DNA from: an uncultured Pseudomonadota bacterium
GTDB lineage: Bacteria; Myxococcota_A; UBA796; GCA-2862545
Assembly: GCA_913061235.1 (NCBI GenBank)
Contig: CAJXTB010000009.1
Location: 1-64,000, forward strand
Direction: 5' to 3'
Length of the DNA: 64,000 bases
In this document: positions 17,310 through 25,870 of the stretch, in pieces
How the letters are laid out: each line of letters starts with the position of its first letter
Position numbering within the stretch: the stretch's first letter is position 1
Notes under the pieces: generated by a model
The model's database searches: none
Seen by the model: the letters and a program-made list of their open reading frames with translations, nothing else
Told to the model about the DNA's origin: nothing
Translations under genes and position numbers: made by a program

Positions 17310-17852
17310 TTAGAGTTCTTCGTTCATCAAGTCCTTGAGCCACTCAGCGTCGTCGCCGTCTAGGCCCATGTCTTCGCTCAAGTCCTCGGCACTCTGCTCG
17401 TGCTCTAGTGCCTTGGTCGACGGGGGCCGGACCATCCACGGGAACAACGCCATCATCCGTTCACGTTCCTCAGGCAGCACGTCCAACAGCACTTCTTCGT
17501 CGGTTTGAGCGATGACCATTTCGGCCAGCGCGTGCGCTTGAAGCGTCGTCCCGGGATCTGTGCAGCGAGAGGCTTGCATCTGTCCACCATCCCACCAGGC
17601 CGTCGCAATTACCTGGCTTCCGACAGGAATTTCACCGCTGCTGCTGCGAAGCTGAACGCGTGATGACACCGGTCCCACCAGATCACCACTGACTGGAAGA
17701 AGCAGCTTCGACGACAAGCTCTCCCCGTCAGCGTCGAACAACTGCACGGCCACCCCATCCAACGTCAGTGGACAGTCCGGTACAAGAATCACCGTCGCAA
17801 AGACGCGGGCGTCTTCCCGTTCATCCAGACACAGTTGAAAATCGAAGGGCAT
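17310..17852 (-). CDS. Hypothetical acidic protein
   Basis: A 180-residue acidic protein without signal peptide. The start at 17852 is chosen for AGGAG seven bases upstream; the longer ORF adds 20 very basic residues. The first half looks like a beta-sandwich (VQLFDADGESLSSKLLLPV), the second is helical and ends in an acidic tail (EDMGLDGDDAEWLKDLMNEEL). It is convergent with the lipoprotein gene and divergent from the peptidase gene at 17943. No family recognised. Confidence 0.6.
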   Translation of the reverse strand: MPFDFQLCLDEREDARVFATVILVPDCPLTLDGVAVQLFDADGESLSSKLLLPVSGDLVGPVSSRVQLRSSSGEIPVGSQVIATAWWDGGQMQASRCTDPGTTLQAHALAEMVIAQTDEEVLLDVLPEERERMMALFPWMVRPPSTKALEHEQSAEDLSEDMGLDGDDAEWLKDLMNEEL

Positions 17853-17942
17853 TCGGAGCTCCTGGCGCTTCCGCCGTGTCCCAAAACGTCGACACACCTT
17901 GCGGTAGCGCAACCCGCGATCATGTGATTTGCCGAAGGAGCA

Positions 17943-18950
17943 ATGATGCGGTCGTTGTGGATACTAGCGGTACTTTTGGTTTCAATGTGGGCTTCTTCCC
18001 CAGCAATGGCACAGGTGATGACCGCCGGGGACCCCGAAATACGGGTGGTCGAAGGTCCACCCGTTGTGCCCGATGAGTGGCAGACCTTGGAGACTCCGTG
18101 GCTCACTATGTACGGGCCAGACTACGAACTACAGGCCTTGATGCACTTGGCAGACGTCGGAAATGAGGCTCTGCCCAAGCTGGCAGCAGAACTTGGTGTG
18201 CCCATCGGCGGCACGGTTCACGTCGTCGTCGCACCAACCCGTGGCCAGTTCATGAGCATGCAGCCCGGACGGGTTCCCGAGTATGCGGACGGAACCGCCT
18301 GGCCGAGCCGCGGACATATCTACCTACAACGCCCAGCTATTCGCTCCAGTGAGCGTCCAATCGAACAAGTGTTGCAGCACGAGCTGGTTCACATTCTTCT
18401 GGGCAGAACATTCGCACCTGCGACTCCACCGACCTGGCTACAGGAGGGTGCCGCCACGCTGCTGTCTGGCGAGTACGACGGCGAGATGAGCATGTTGCTG
18501 GTTCAAGCAGTCGCAACGGGCCACCGCCCCTCTTTGACAGCCATCTCGAACGGATTTCCCAGAAACGAAGCCAAGGCACAAATCGCCTACGCGGAGAGCG
18601 CCGATTTCTTGGTATTTCTCAGAGAACAATACGGAGATGATGCCCTGTCCAAGCTGGTCTTAGCCAGCAAGCAGGGTGCCCCCTTCCCCGCCGCCGTACG
18701 AAGCGTGACCGGTGAGTTCTTAGATGACGTGCAACCACGCTGGCGACGACGCTTCCACACTGGTGCGCTCTCCTGGTTCACCCTGCTTAGTAACTGGGAG
18801 ATGTGGTGGGCCGCTGGAGGACTCTTCGCCATGGTCGGGCTGGTCCTCGCACGCCGCCGGTCCAACGCGAGACTGACAGCCATGGCCGCAGAAGAAGCGC
18901 GATTGGACCGCTTGATGGCTCAACTGTTTCAGCGGGACGAGGTGGGATAG
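17943..18950 (+). CDS. Exported peptidase MA-family zinc metalloprotease
   Basis: A 335-residue protein with a cleavable signal peptide (about residues 1-23). The gluzincin motif HELVH lies at 146-150, and the third zinc ligand is probably Glu168 in WLQEGAA, as in the peptidase MA family (PF13485). A C-terminal membrane helix (about 290-308, AAGGLFAMVGLVLA followed by Arg residues) would anchor the catalytic domain on the outer face of the inner membrane. AAGGAG precedes the ATG. The GT-C glycosyltransferase gene follows by 21 bp, so the two are probably co-transcribed. Substrate unknown. Confidence 0.8.
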   Translation: MMRSLWILAVLLVSMWASSPAMAQVMTAGDPEIRVVEGPPVVPDEWQTLETPWLTMYGPDYELQALMHLADVGNEALPKLAAELGVPIGGTVHVVVAPTRGQFMSMQPGRVPEYADGTAWPSRGHIYLQRPAIRSSERPIEQVLQHELVHILLGRTFAPATPPTWLQEGAATLLSGEYDGEMSMLLVQAVATGHRPSLTAISNGFPRNEAKAQIAYAESADFLVFLREQYGDDALSKLVLASKQGAPFPAAVRSVTGEFLDDVQPRWRRRFHTGALSWFTLLSNWEMWWAAGGLFAMVGLVLARRRSNARLTAMAAEEARLDRLMAQLFQRDEVG

Positions 18951-18971
18951 ACCCGCCCCCACGAGGACGTC

Positions 18972-20336
18972 GTGGGAAAAGCGGAACCAGCCTACAAAGA
19001 CCCGTGGTTGTGGGGCGCCATTGGCGTCGCCTTCCTTCTGCGCATGCTGCCCATGCTCATCTGGGGTGAGAACGGGTGCATGCGCGACGAATGCGCGTAT
19101 GCAGGACTCGCCACGGGCATTGTAAAGGGAGAAGGTCTTCAACCGGCACAACGTTGGCTGTGGGCGCCGCTGTATCCCTACCTGTTGGCCGCCTGGAGCA
19201 TGGTCGCCAACATCGCCAGCTTCAAGCGCGTACAGGTTGTCCTGTCCCTCGGCAATCTGGCCCTCTTGTACCTGATTGGGCGTCGGGTCGACGGGAAGCG
19301 AGTCGCCCGCATTGCCGCATGGGCCTTCGCGCTGCACCCCACCCTCATCTACTTCAGCGGACGCCTGTGGACTGAGGCTGTCTTCCTGTTCTTGCTCACT
19401 GCTGCCATCGCCCTCATCCCTTGGGTGCGAGACGGTCGACCCTGGCGCGGTGTGGCACTTGGCGGAACCCTCGCTGCGTGCGCTCTGACCCGTGGAATGG
19501 GCGTGTATATGGCGCCCGTTTTCCTGGTCGCACTGGTATGGCCTGCGGAAGCTTGGTCGGACGGCCTGCGCCGCTACGGCAAGCACGCAGCCATCACACT
19601 CGCGGCGACACTCTTGGCTCTTGCCCCGTACAGCTACACGGCGAGCACCACCCACGGCGGCCTCATCATCAGTGATGTCACCCTTGGTGAAGTCGCCTAC
19701 AACGGCAACAACGACTTTCCGGCACCCACCTGGGACCTAGGCAACGGCCTCGTTGGCGCCGAGACTCTACAGCGGGTGCTCAGCAGTGGCCGTGAGCGCT
19801 GCGACAGCTCGCTATCCGTTGTCGAAGCCAAGGACTGCGAAGTGCAGCGGGCGAAAGAGTGGGTCTTGGACAACCCAACAGAGTTCGCACGACGCATCCC
19901 ATTGCGCTGGGCCCAGCTGCTCAATCCCAACTCGTTCCTCACCCGACACATACGAATCGGGCTGTGGCGTGGACTGCCGCACTGGAGCCGTGACCTCATT
20001 GCGCTGTGGGTGATCTTCACAAGCATCCTGCTGACATTCGCCGGCACACTCGGACTCATCGGCCGCGGAAAAGGGGCCATCTCGGTACTATCTGTCGGTC
20101 TAGCCCTGTACGTCTTCGCCGTTGTCGGCTGCTTGTTTGGCGTGTCACGTTTCCGACTGCCTCTGGTTCCGCTGTGGATTGTGTGGACCGCCGTCTTCTT
20201 GGCATCTCCACGCGCGACCCTTCAGACCATTCGCGCGTCGAGATGGCGTCTACTTGCTGCAATCACCGCAATTGTCGGCTTGCTACCGCTGGTCAGTTGG
20301 TTCGTCTTAGCGGGCTTCCCAGCGTGGTATCGGTGA
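18972..20336 (+). CDS. GT-C family (GT39/ArnT-like) membrane glycosyltransferase
   Basis: A 454-residue polytopic protein with ten or more hydrophobic helices. The first periplasmic loop carries the acidic motif of GT-C enzymes (MRDECAYAGLATGIVKGEG), followed by QRWLWAPLYPYLLAAW, as in dolichyl-phosphate-mannose-type and ArnT-type transferases. These use a polyprenyl-phosphate sugar to modify protein or lipid in the periplasm. It starts with GTG, with GAGG six bases upstream. It sits after the peptidase MA gene and 50 bp before a lipoprotein gene. The acceptor cannot be told from sequence. Confidence 0.75.
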   Translation: MGKAEPAYKDPWLWGAIGVAFLLRMLPMLIWGENGCMRDECAYAGLATGIVKGEGLQPAQRWLWAPLYPYLLAAWSMVANIASFKRVQVVLSLGNLALLYLIGRRVDGKRVARIAAWAFALHPTLIYFSGRLWTEAVFLFLLTAAIALIPWVRDGRPWRGVALGGTLAACALTRGMGVYMAPVFLVALVWPAEAWSDGLRRYGKHAAITLAATLLALAPYSYTASTTHGGLIISDVTLGEVAYNGNNDFPAPTWDLGNGLVGAETLQRVLSSGRERCDSSLSVVEAKDCEVQRAKEWVLDNPTEFARRIPLRWAQLLNPNSFLTRHIRIGLWRGLPHWSRDLIALWVIFTSILLTFAGTLGLIGRGKGAISVLSVGLALYVFAVVGCLFGVSRFRLPLVPLWIVWTAVFLASPRATLQTIRASRWRLLAAITAIVGLLPLVSWFVLAGFPAWYR

Positions 20337-20386
20337 GGGGCGGGCTCATGGACCCGCAATACGCTAGGCTCACGAACGGAGGCCGT

Positions 20387-21049
20387 ATGCGCCCACTAGT
20401 TCTGTCGATTCTTCTCCTTGCCGCGTGCGAGCCCATCACTCCCACCGGCGACCTTCAGGGACTCATTGAGCCTCGGCCTGAGCCCGTGGCAGCAGCAGTC
20501 GCTGTGGCTCCCGCACCCACAGCACTCCCTGTGGATGGCACGCCCGCGCTCGAGCCAGGCGGCTTTGATTTCGACGCAGACGCTCCGGAAGATGAGGCAT
20601 TGGATGACAACGACCTCACCGACACCGGCGACATGGCCGAAGCCCTCGGAATGGATCCAGACGCCGACACAGGCGAACTGGTCGCAGAAGCAACGCCGGC
20701 AATGGTCGAAGACTTCGCCATGCTAGCCCCCGAGCCAGTGGTCGACCCCGGCACTTCGGTCAGCTCCCCCGGCGCGATTCCCGCTTTTACGCCGGTTGCC
20801 ATGGGCTTCGGCGTGCGCTTGGTGAGCACCACCGCCCAGTCACAGCCCCCACGGGCCATCCTTGGACTGACGGACGGTCGCGAAGTTGTGGTGGAGCCAG
20901 GGACCATGTTGCCGAATGAGCGACTGATCGTTCTCGCCATTGGACAAGACGCCATCCAGGTGGCCGAGGTCACGCCAATGGGCGACCGTGCCAAGGTCGA
21001 GAGCCACATGCTTCAGGCCATGTACCGCCAAGGCAGCGATACTCAATAA
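20387..21049 (+). CDS. Lipoprotein with a GspC/PilP-like C-terminal domain
   Basis: A 220-residue protein with lipobox L-A-A-C at its N-terminus and GGAGG before the ATG at 20387. A long Pro/Ala/Asp/Glu-rich linker (about 15-135) leads to a small C-terminal beta domain (about 140-215). Its pattern, PRAILGLTDGREVVVEPGTMLPNERLIVLAIGQDAIQV split over two strands, resembles the homology region of GspC or PilP that contacts secretins. No secretin or pilus gene is nearby, so this likeness is only a hint. It is probably the third gene of the peptidase-glycosyltransferase operon. Confidence 0.6.
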   Translation: MRPLVLSILLLAACEPITPTGDLQGLIEPRPEPVAAAVAVAPAPTALPVDGTPALEPGGFDFDADAPEDEALDDNDLTDTGDMAEALGMDPDADTGELVAEATPAMVEDFAMLAPEPVVDPGTSVSSPGAIPAFTPVAMGFGVRLVSTTAQSQPPRAILGLTDGREVVVEPGTMLPNERLIVLAIGQDAIQVAEVTPMGDRAKVESHMLQAMYRQGSDTQ

Positions 21050-21058
21050 AGTCCGCTG

Positions 21059-21832
21059 CTACCGAACGCGAATGATGTACTGAACGCCTGTAAACTGCGG
21101 ACGGTTCTCACCACCGTGATTGTGCGAGCCTGCGGGATTGGTGAACGAGCCGTCACTAAAGTGACTGGCGTCAGGTGCCCGGTCGACGGAACTTTGACCA
21201 AAGGTATGGGTGTGGGAACCACCCGCTGGAATGTCGTTACGTCCCCCGATGGCGCCAACGCTTCCCGAAGACACGCCCATCAAGAACCGGTTGTCTGTCA
21301 GGTTTGGAACCTGAATACCACCGGCAGAGCCATTGAAGTCAACCAAGCCGGCACCCGGAGAGGCGACAGTCGAGCCGTCACACACCATCCAGCTGTCATC
21401 CAACAATGCCGCGTCTCCACCGAACGGCAGGATGGTTCCAATTGGAACGCCTTGGGACACGGATGTCGCGTGCACAGCGTATGGCACCGTGGTCAGCGCC
21501 GTGCGGTCGCCCATGACCACATTGTCCACAATCACTTCAACGTACAGAGGTGAGGCGTTGAACAATCCGCTATCTAGCGGGTTTGTACCGGTGTCCGCTC
21601 CCAGTGTGGCGCTGAAGTAGCCGTCTTGCAGGGTCACATTGAACGACTCGCCCCACTGCTCGAGCCCACTCGTCGCATCATCCCACAGCGCAATTCGAAC
21701 CGTGTGCGCGCCCTGAATCGGCTCACCCGAAACGTCGATTAACCGACTCTGATGAACGGTTTGAATGGGCTCTGCGTTGGCAGTGGTGAACAGACAGGCG
21801 GCGGCAAGGCCCACGCTGATGATGCGAAACAT
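21059..21832 (-). CDS. Secreted tail-collar domain protein
   Basis: A 257-residue protein with a signal peptide (about 1-20). An N-terminal beta domain (to about 125) resembles domains that precede collar modules in exported proteins. The C-terminal part fits the phage tail collar fold: GTILPFGG, WMVCDGSTV, VPNLTDNRFLMG, then a His-rich strand-loop region (SHTHTFG, GSHNHGGE) and the closing QYIIRVR. Collar domains normally trimerise in tail fibres; here the protein carries its own export signal and has no phage neighbours, so it is probably a surface protein of the cell. GGGGAG lies six bases before the start. Confidence 0.78.
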   Translation of the reverse strand: MFRIISVGLAAACLFTTANAEPIQTVHQSRLIDVSGEPIQGAHTVRIALWDDATSGLEQWGESFNVTLQDGYFSATLGADTGTNPLDSGLFNASPLYVEVIVDNVVMGDRTALTTVPYAVHATSVSQGVPIGTILPFGGDAALLDDSWMVCDGSTVASPGAGLVDFNGSAGGIQVPNLTDNRFLMGVSSGSVGAIGGRNDIPAGGSHTHTFGQSSVDRAPDASHFSDGSFTNPAGSHNHGGENRPQFTGVQYIIRVR

Positions 21833-21904
21833 GGCAATCTCCCCGGGCTGAACACAACACTGCGTTCAGCCGTTTGGTCCAATGCATAGCTACATAGGGC
21901 CTAC

Positions 21905-22879
21905 TCACCCTTCGATCAAGTCCCTCAACGCTGTGGGTGTGGGCAGGAGACGGCCGAGTACTGACGGCGACCGAATGGCGCGAACCCAGCCAGCAAAGGC
22001 CTGGCCGAAGGCAGCATCATCATTGGGGTGGGCCCAAGCACACGACACCGCTCCTGCCAGCGTGAGCAAGGCGGTCACTGCGGGAGCGGGAATCTGCGTG
22101 ACAAGCCGCAGCCACACCATGCGCTGGGCCGCGTCAAGAGCGAAGGCATCGGCCTGTGCGGACAGAACAATGGGTCCGCTTGCCGGCAATTCCCCTCGCA
22201 GCGCGCTCGCCAGTCCACCCAGGCTGTTCGTGAGCGACGGCGACGTATCGGGGTCGGCAAGCAGGTCATGAAGTCCGATGCCACGAAGAGCCACGAACCA
22301 ACGCCCCAGGAAGGCATCGGGCCACGACGACGATGCGCTGGTCAGCGCGCACAAGGCTCCACCAACACTGTCTTGAACGTCCAGGAGTCCAAGCACTTGA
22401 GCTTCCATCCGAACGACGGCATCTGGAAAGCCTGACCGACTCGACACTAGCGCTCCCGCCGGCACAAGCGGACCCGTCTTCCAGGTCTTCACGCTGGTAA
22501 AGCAACCCGGGTCCAGTCCAACCCGGGTCTCGTCGCCAACGCGCGTAGCAACCAACGGGTACTGCCGGCAGACCGTGGGTTTGAACAGAAGTCCCCACTT
22601 GGCATGAATGCGGCACAGGTTGTCGTCGCCCAGGAACGCACAGCGGCCGTTGACCCGGCGTAAGACACCGTCCACAACCGGTTCTTCGACACCGAGCTCC
22701 ACCGCCTGCTCGGCAACACGCTGAAGTTCCCCCTCATTGAGCAGCGGTACCTTCACGCCCTGGCAGCTACCGCCACACATCAAGCAGTCGTGCCGCAGCA
22801 CTCCACGGGTCTCAACCACCGGCACCTCCACGCCTAGGGTACCGCCCGGAACGTCAGACGTTGGCCATTCGACCGACAA
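21905..22879 (-). CDS. YkgJ-family cysteine-cluster protein
   Basis: A 324-residue cytoplasmic protein. The N-terminal third has the YkgJ-type cysteine cluster: CLMCGGSC near residue 32, then GRCAFLGDDNLCRIH, and PTVCRQYPL. These Cys residues bind a metal ion, zinc or an Fe-S cluster, in the family. The remaining two thirds are Ala/Leu-rich helices without motif. The start is uncertain: TTG at 22879 lacks a clear ribosome site, and an in-frame GTG lies further in. It is divergent from comEC. The family role is unknown, though FliB-like members modify flagellin. Confidence 0.7.
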   Translation of the reverse strand: MSVEWPTSDVPGGTLGVEVPVVETRGVLRHDCLMCGGSCQGVKVPLLNEGELQRVAEQAVELGVEEPVVDGVLRRVNGRCAFLGDDNLCRIHAKWGLLFKPTVCRQYPLVATRVGDETRVGLDPGCFTSVKTWKTGPLVPAGALVSSRSGFPDAVVRMEAQVLGLLDVQDSVGGALCALTSASSSWPDAFLGRWFVALRGIGLHDLLADPDTSPSLTNSLGGLASALRGELPASGPIVLSAQADAFALDAAQRMVWLRLVTQIPAPAVTALLTLAGAVSCAWAHPNDDAAFGQAFAGWVRAIRSPSVLGRLLPTPTALRDLIEG

Positions 22880-22920
22880 CTGTCAGTAGATTCATCCGTA
22901 ATCTACTTTCGTTGGTTGCC

Positions 22921-25200
22921 ATGAGCCGGCACAGAGTTTGCTCCCGCCCGCGCATGAAACAAGTCGCGTGGGTCGGTGCCGGAGTTGTGGGGGGTGTCGC
23001 CGTTGCAGGGTGGGCACTTCCGCTGCAGTGGCTGTGGGGGAGTCTGGCTCTCTTCGTCGCCTGTTTGCCGCTGCTGGGAGCATTTCGAGCGCCCGTCGTA
23101 GGACTGCTGCTCGGCCTGCTCGCCGTGGCCGTCCAGCCTGCCGGTCCAGCACTGACCGGGTGGACGCATGTTCGTGGCGTGGTCGTTGGGGCGTCCGTCG
23201 GCACGGTCGCGTCGGTGCGGGTGGACAGCGTCGCCCGGGCAGGTGGACCCACTCGGGCAGAACGGGGTCGGGTCTGGGTGCGCTTCAGCAGCCGCCCACC
23301 GCCACCGGGCACCGAGGTCTTGGTCTGGGGTCACGCCGGTCCAGCGCCACGGCGAGCGCTTCCGGGGGAGCCAGACCCCGTACGAAACAACCGACGCTCA
23401 CGGACTCATACGCTCATCAAAGCCGAACAGTCCGCAGTACTACACCCCAGGAAGCAACGGCCACGAGCACTGCCTGAAGCACCGCTGTTGACCGCACTTG
23501 CGACGGGTGACCGAAGCGGAATCCCACGAGACACCACACGACTTCTACGACGGACGGGAACCGCGCATGTCCTGGCCATCTCTGGCTTTCACGTTGGCCT
23601 GGTCGGCGCGCTCACAGGAGGAATCGTCCTGTTGCTGCTGAAGGCCGTCTCTCTCGTACACCCCAGAGGTGTGTCGGTCGCCCCAGCCTACGCGGTCGGC
23701 GCGAGCATGGCCGTGTTGTATGCCTGGTCCGCTGGCGCTCCCACCAGTGCCGTACGTGCCGCCGGACTGCTCGTTCTGTTGGCCGCGAGCCGCACCACGG
23801 GCCGGTCCCCGCCTCTCCTGCACATTCTCGCGGTGGTGGGAGGTATCCAGGCCGCATGGGACCCGGCGTGCGTTGGCACAGCGTCGTTTCAGCTATCCTA
23901 CGGTGCGGTGCTCGGACTCGTGTGCGTGTCGCCGGCGCTGATGTCGTACCTGCCGAAGTCCAGTCCGGCGGTCATCAAGGGCATCGCAGGGTCCATCGCC
24001 GCAACACTGGGCGCGACCATCGGAACGCTAGGTCCAGCGGCATGGTGGTTTCAGTCGCTTCCGCTGTTGTCTCCGCTGGCCAACCTCGTCGCTCTGCCGC
24101 TGACTGCCGTCGTCTTAGTGCCGTGTGCCCTCGTCGCGACCTGGGCGCCCGAGCCGTTGAGCGACGTCGCCTTGGTCCTGGGACAGCTCGGCGTCCACCT
24201 GCTCATGGTCCTTCTACGGCTGCTCGAAGGACCGGTCCTCCATCCCGCCGTTGGGCCGATTGGAGCACTACTGCTCGCCTCTGTGCCGCTACTATGGCGG
24301 TACAAACCACTGGTCCTAGGCGTTCATCTCATCGTCTTCTGGCCGCGCGAGCTGCCGACGAATCGCCTCACCGTTCTCGACATAGGTCAAGGAGACAGCC
24401 TCGTCGTCGACCAACCGGACGGGACCACCTGGCTGGTTGACACAGGGCCGCGTCGCACAAATGTCCTGCATTACCTGCGACGAACCGGGCGCACCACGCT
24501 GGATGTGGTCATTGCAACACACAATCATCCCGACCACATCGCGGGTCTGGGCGCGATTGTTCACCACCTCGACATTCGAGAGCTCTGGGTTGCCGAGACA
24601 ACGGGAATCGAGAACCTGCTGCAGTTGGCTCACGCACGAGGAATCGTGGTCCGAGTCCGTCCAGGACTTGACCCCGAGCGCCCGCTGACACACAACCACA
24701 ACGACGCCTCCATCGTTGTTCCCGTGCTCAACACCATCTTGCTCACAGGAGACGCCGAGAGAGCCACCGAGGCACGCTTGGTAGACGACGTTCCCGTGCT
24801 CGACGTGCTCAAGCTGGGTCACCACGGAAGCCGGACCAGCTCGACCGCCGACTTCTTAGACGCTGTAGACCCACTGCTGGCCGTGGTCAGTGCAGGACGC
24901 AGCAACCAATACGGGCACCCTCATACAGAGGTCCGTGAGCGACTACAGGCGCGGAACATTCCGGTGTTCAGCACCTCAGAACACGGAACCCTACAGCTCG
25001 ACATTGCGGGCGACTGGCTACACCTGTCGGCCCATCATGCCGGACAGTGGACGCCGCTCAGGGATTGGCCTCGGTCACAGGTGCGCGCCGGGAGAGCACG
25101 GTCCAGCCAACGGCAACGACAGCCAACGACAGCACCGCTACTCCCTGCGACAGCGTCAGCGACTGCCCAAGAACTTCTTCCCAGAAGTAGCCACGAGTGA
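22921..25200 (+). CDS. comEC: ComEC/Rec2 DNA uptake channel
   Basis: Carries single-stranded DNA across the inner membrane during natural transformation. About 759 residues: N-terminal helices, an OB-like segment (about 75-145), the competence domain with HVLAISGFHVGLVG near 219 and GAPTSAVRAAG near 280, about ten membrane helices, then a metallo-beta-lactamase domain with VLDIGQGDSLVV, VDTGP, ATHNHPDHIAGL (near 534) and LKLGHHGSRTSS. The start at 22921 is the best-placed ATG, without a strong ribosome site; an in-frame TTG at 22861 is possible. The last 45 residues after GQWTPLRDW are Arg/Gln/Pro-rich and overlap the end of the convergent lgt gene by 143 bp. They look like run-on past a lost stop. 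No other competence genes are in the window. Confidence 0.92.
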   Translation: MSRHRVCSRPRMKQVAWVGAGVVGGVAVAGWALPLQWLWGSLALFVACLPLLGAFRAPVVGLLLGLLAVAVQPAGPALTGWTHVRGVVVGASVGTVASVRVDSVARAGGPTRAERGRVWVRFSSRPPPPGTEVLVWGHAGPAPRRALPGEPDPVRNNRRSRTHTLIKAEQSAVLHPRKQRPRALPEAPLLTALATGDRSGIPRDTTRLLRRTGTAHVLAISGFHVGLVGALTGGIVLLLLKAVSLVHPRGVSVAPAYAVGASMAVLYAWSAGAPTSAVRAAGLLVLLAASRTTGRSPPLLHILAVVGGIQAAWDPACVGTASFQLSYGAVLGLVCVSPALMSYLPKSSPAVIKGIAGSIAATLGATIGTLGPAAWWFQSLPLLSPLANLVALPLTAVVLVPCALVATWAPEPLSDVALVLGQLGVHLLMVLLRLLEGPVLHPAVGPIGALLLASVPLLWRYKPLVLGVHLIVFWPRELPTNRLTVLDIGQGDSLVVDQPDGTTWLVDTGPRRTNVLHYLRRTGRTTLDVVIATHNHPDHIAGLGAIVHHLDIRELWVAETTGIENLLQLAHARGIVVRVRPGLDPERPLTHNHNDASIVVPVLNTILLTGDAERATEARLVDDVPVLDVLKLGHHGSRTSSTADFLDAVDPLLAVVSAGRSNQYGHPHTEVRERLQARNIPVFSTSEHGTLQLDIAGDWLHLSAHHAGQWTPLRDWPRSQVRAGRARSSQRQRQPTTAPLLPATASATAQELLPRSSHE

Positions 25201-25849
25201 TGTCGCCGCGCAGTGTCTCAATGACGAAGCGGCTCATAGCGTACAGGCCCAAGTAGGTGAGCAAGACCTGACCGTGGAAGCGCTTCTTGCCCAACATCAC
25301 CTGAAGAATGCCGGTAATGGCAAACAGCGTTGCCGCTTCGTACAGCTGAGTTGGGTGCAGCGGAACCCCTGCAGGGGCATCTGCCAATGAGTTGTTGAAC
25401 ACTACCGCCCAAGGCACATCCGTGGGCGTACCGTAGCAACAACCTGCGAAGAAACACCCAATGCGGCTGACACCGTGGCCCAGAGGCAGAGCAGCTGCGA
25501 ACACGTCTGAGATCGCCAGCATGGGCATCTTCCTGCGCCACATGACCACCATGGCTGCGGGAATGCCAAGAATCATGGCCCCGTAGAACACCAGTCCACC
25601 CTGGCGGATGTTGACCCAGTCTCCCGGAGTCGGTGCCATCTCGGGGTTCTGCAGAACCCACAGTCCGCGCGAACCAATCACGCCAAAGACGGCCGCCCAG
25701 AAGATGATGTCGACGATACCATCGCTACTTTCACCAATCTGACGCGCCCGCCAGATCGAGAGCCCCACCACCAGCAAGAAACCAACGGCGCCTAAGAAGC
25801 CGTAGGTATGAATGGAAAAGCTGCCGATGTTGAAGAGAATCGGGTGCAT
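25058..25849 (-). CDS. lgt: Prolipoprotein diacylglyceryl transferase, copy 1
   Basis: Transfers diacylglycerol from phosphatidylglycerol to the lipobox Cys of prolipoproteins in the inner membrane. 263 residues, about seven membrane helices. It has the Lgt landmarks GGLVFYGAMI, then the signature region RIGCFFAGCCYGTP (in place of the GRIGNFINGE type), PLHPTQLYEA, and SRFVIETLRGD. It lies 21 bp downstream of a second Lgt paralogue on the same strand, so the pair is probably one operon. Its 3' end overlaps the comEC tail. Which copy is the housekeeping enzyme is unknown; this one is closer to the usual pattern. Confidence 0.88.
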   Translation of the reverse strand: MHPILFNIGSFSIHTYGFLGAVGFLLVVGLSIWRARQIGESSDGIVDIIFWAAVFGVIGSRGLWVLQNPEMAPTPGDWVNIRQGGLVFYGAMILGIPAAMVVMWRRKMPMLAISDVFAAALPLGHGVSRIGCFFAGCCYGTPTDVPWAVVFNNSLADAPAGVPLHPTQLYEAATLFAITGILQVMLGKKRFHGQVLLTYLGLYAMSRFVIETLRGDITRGYFWEEVLGQSLTLSQGVAVLSLAVVAVGWTVLSRRAPVTEANP

Positions 25850-25870
25850 GTGGCCTCTGGTTCAGCAGGC

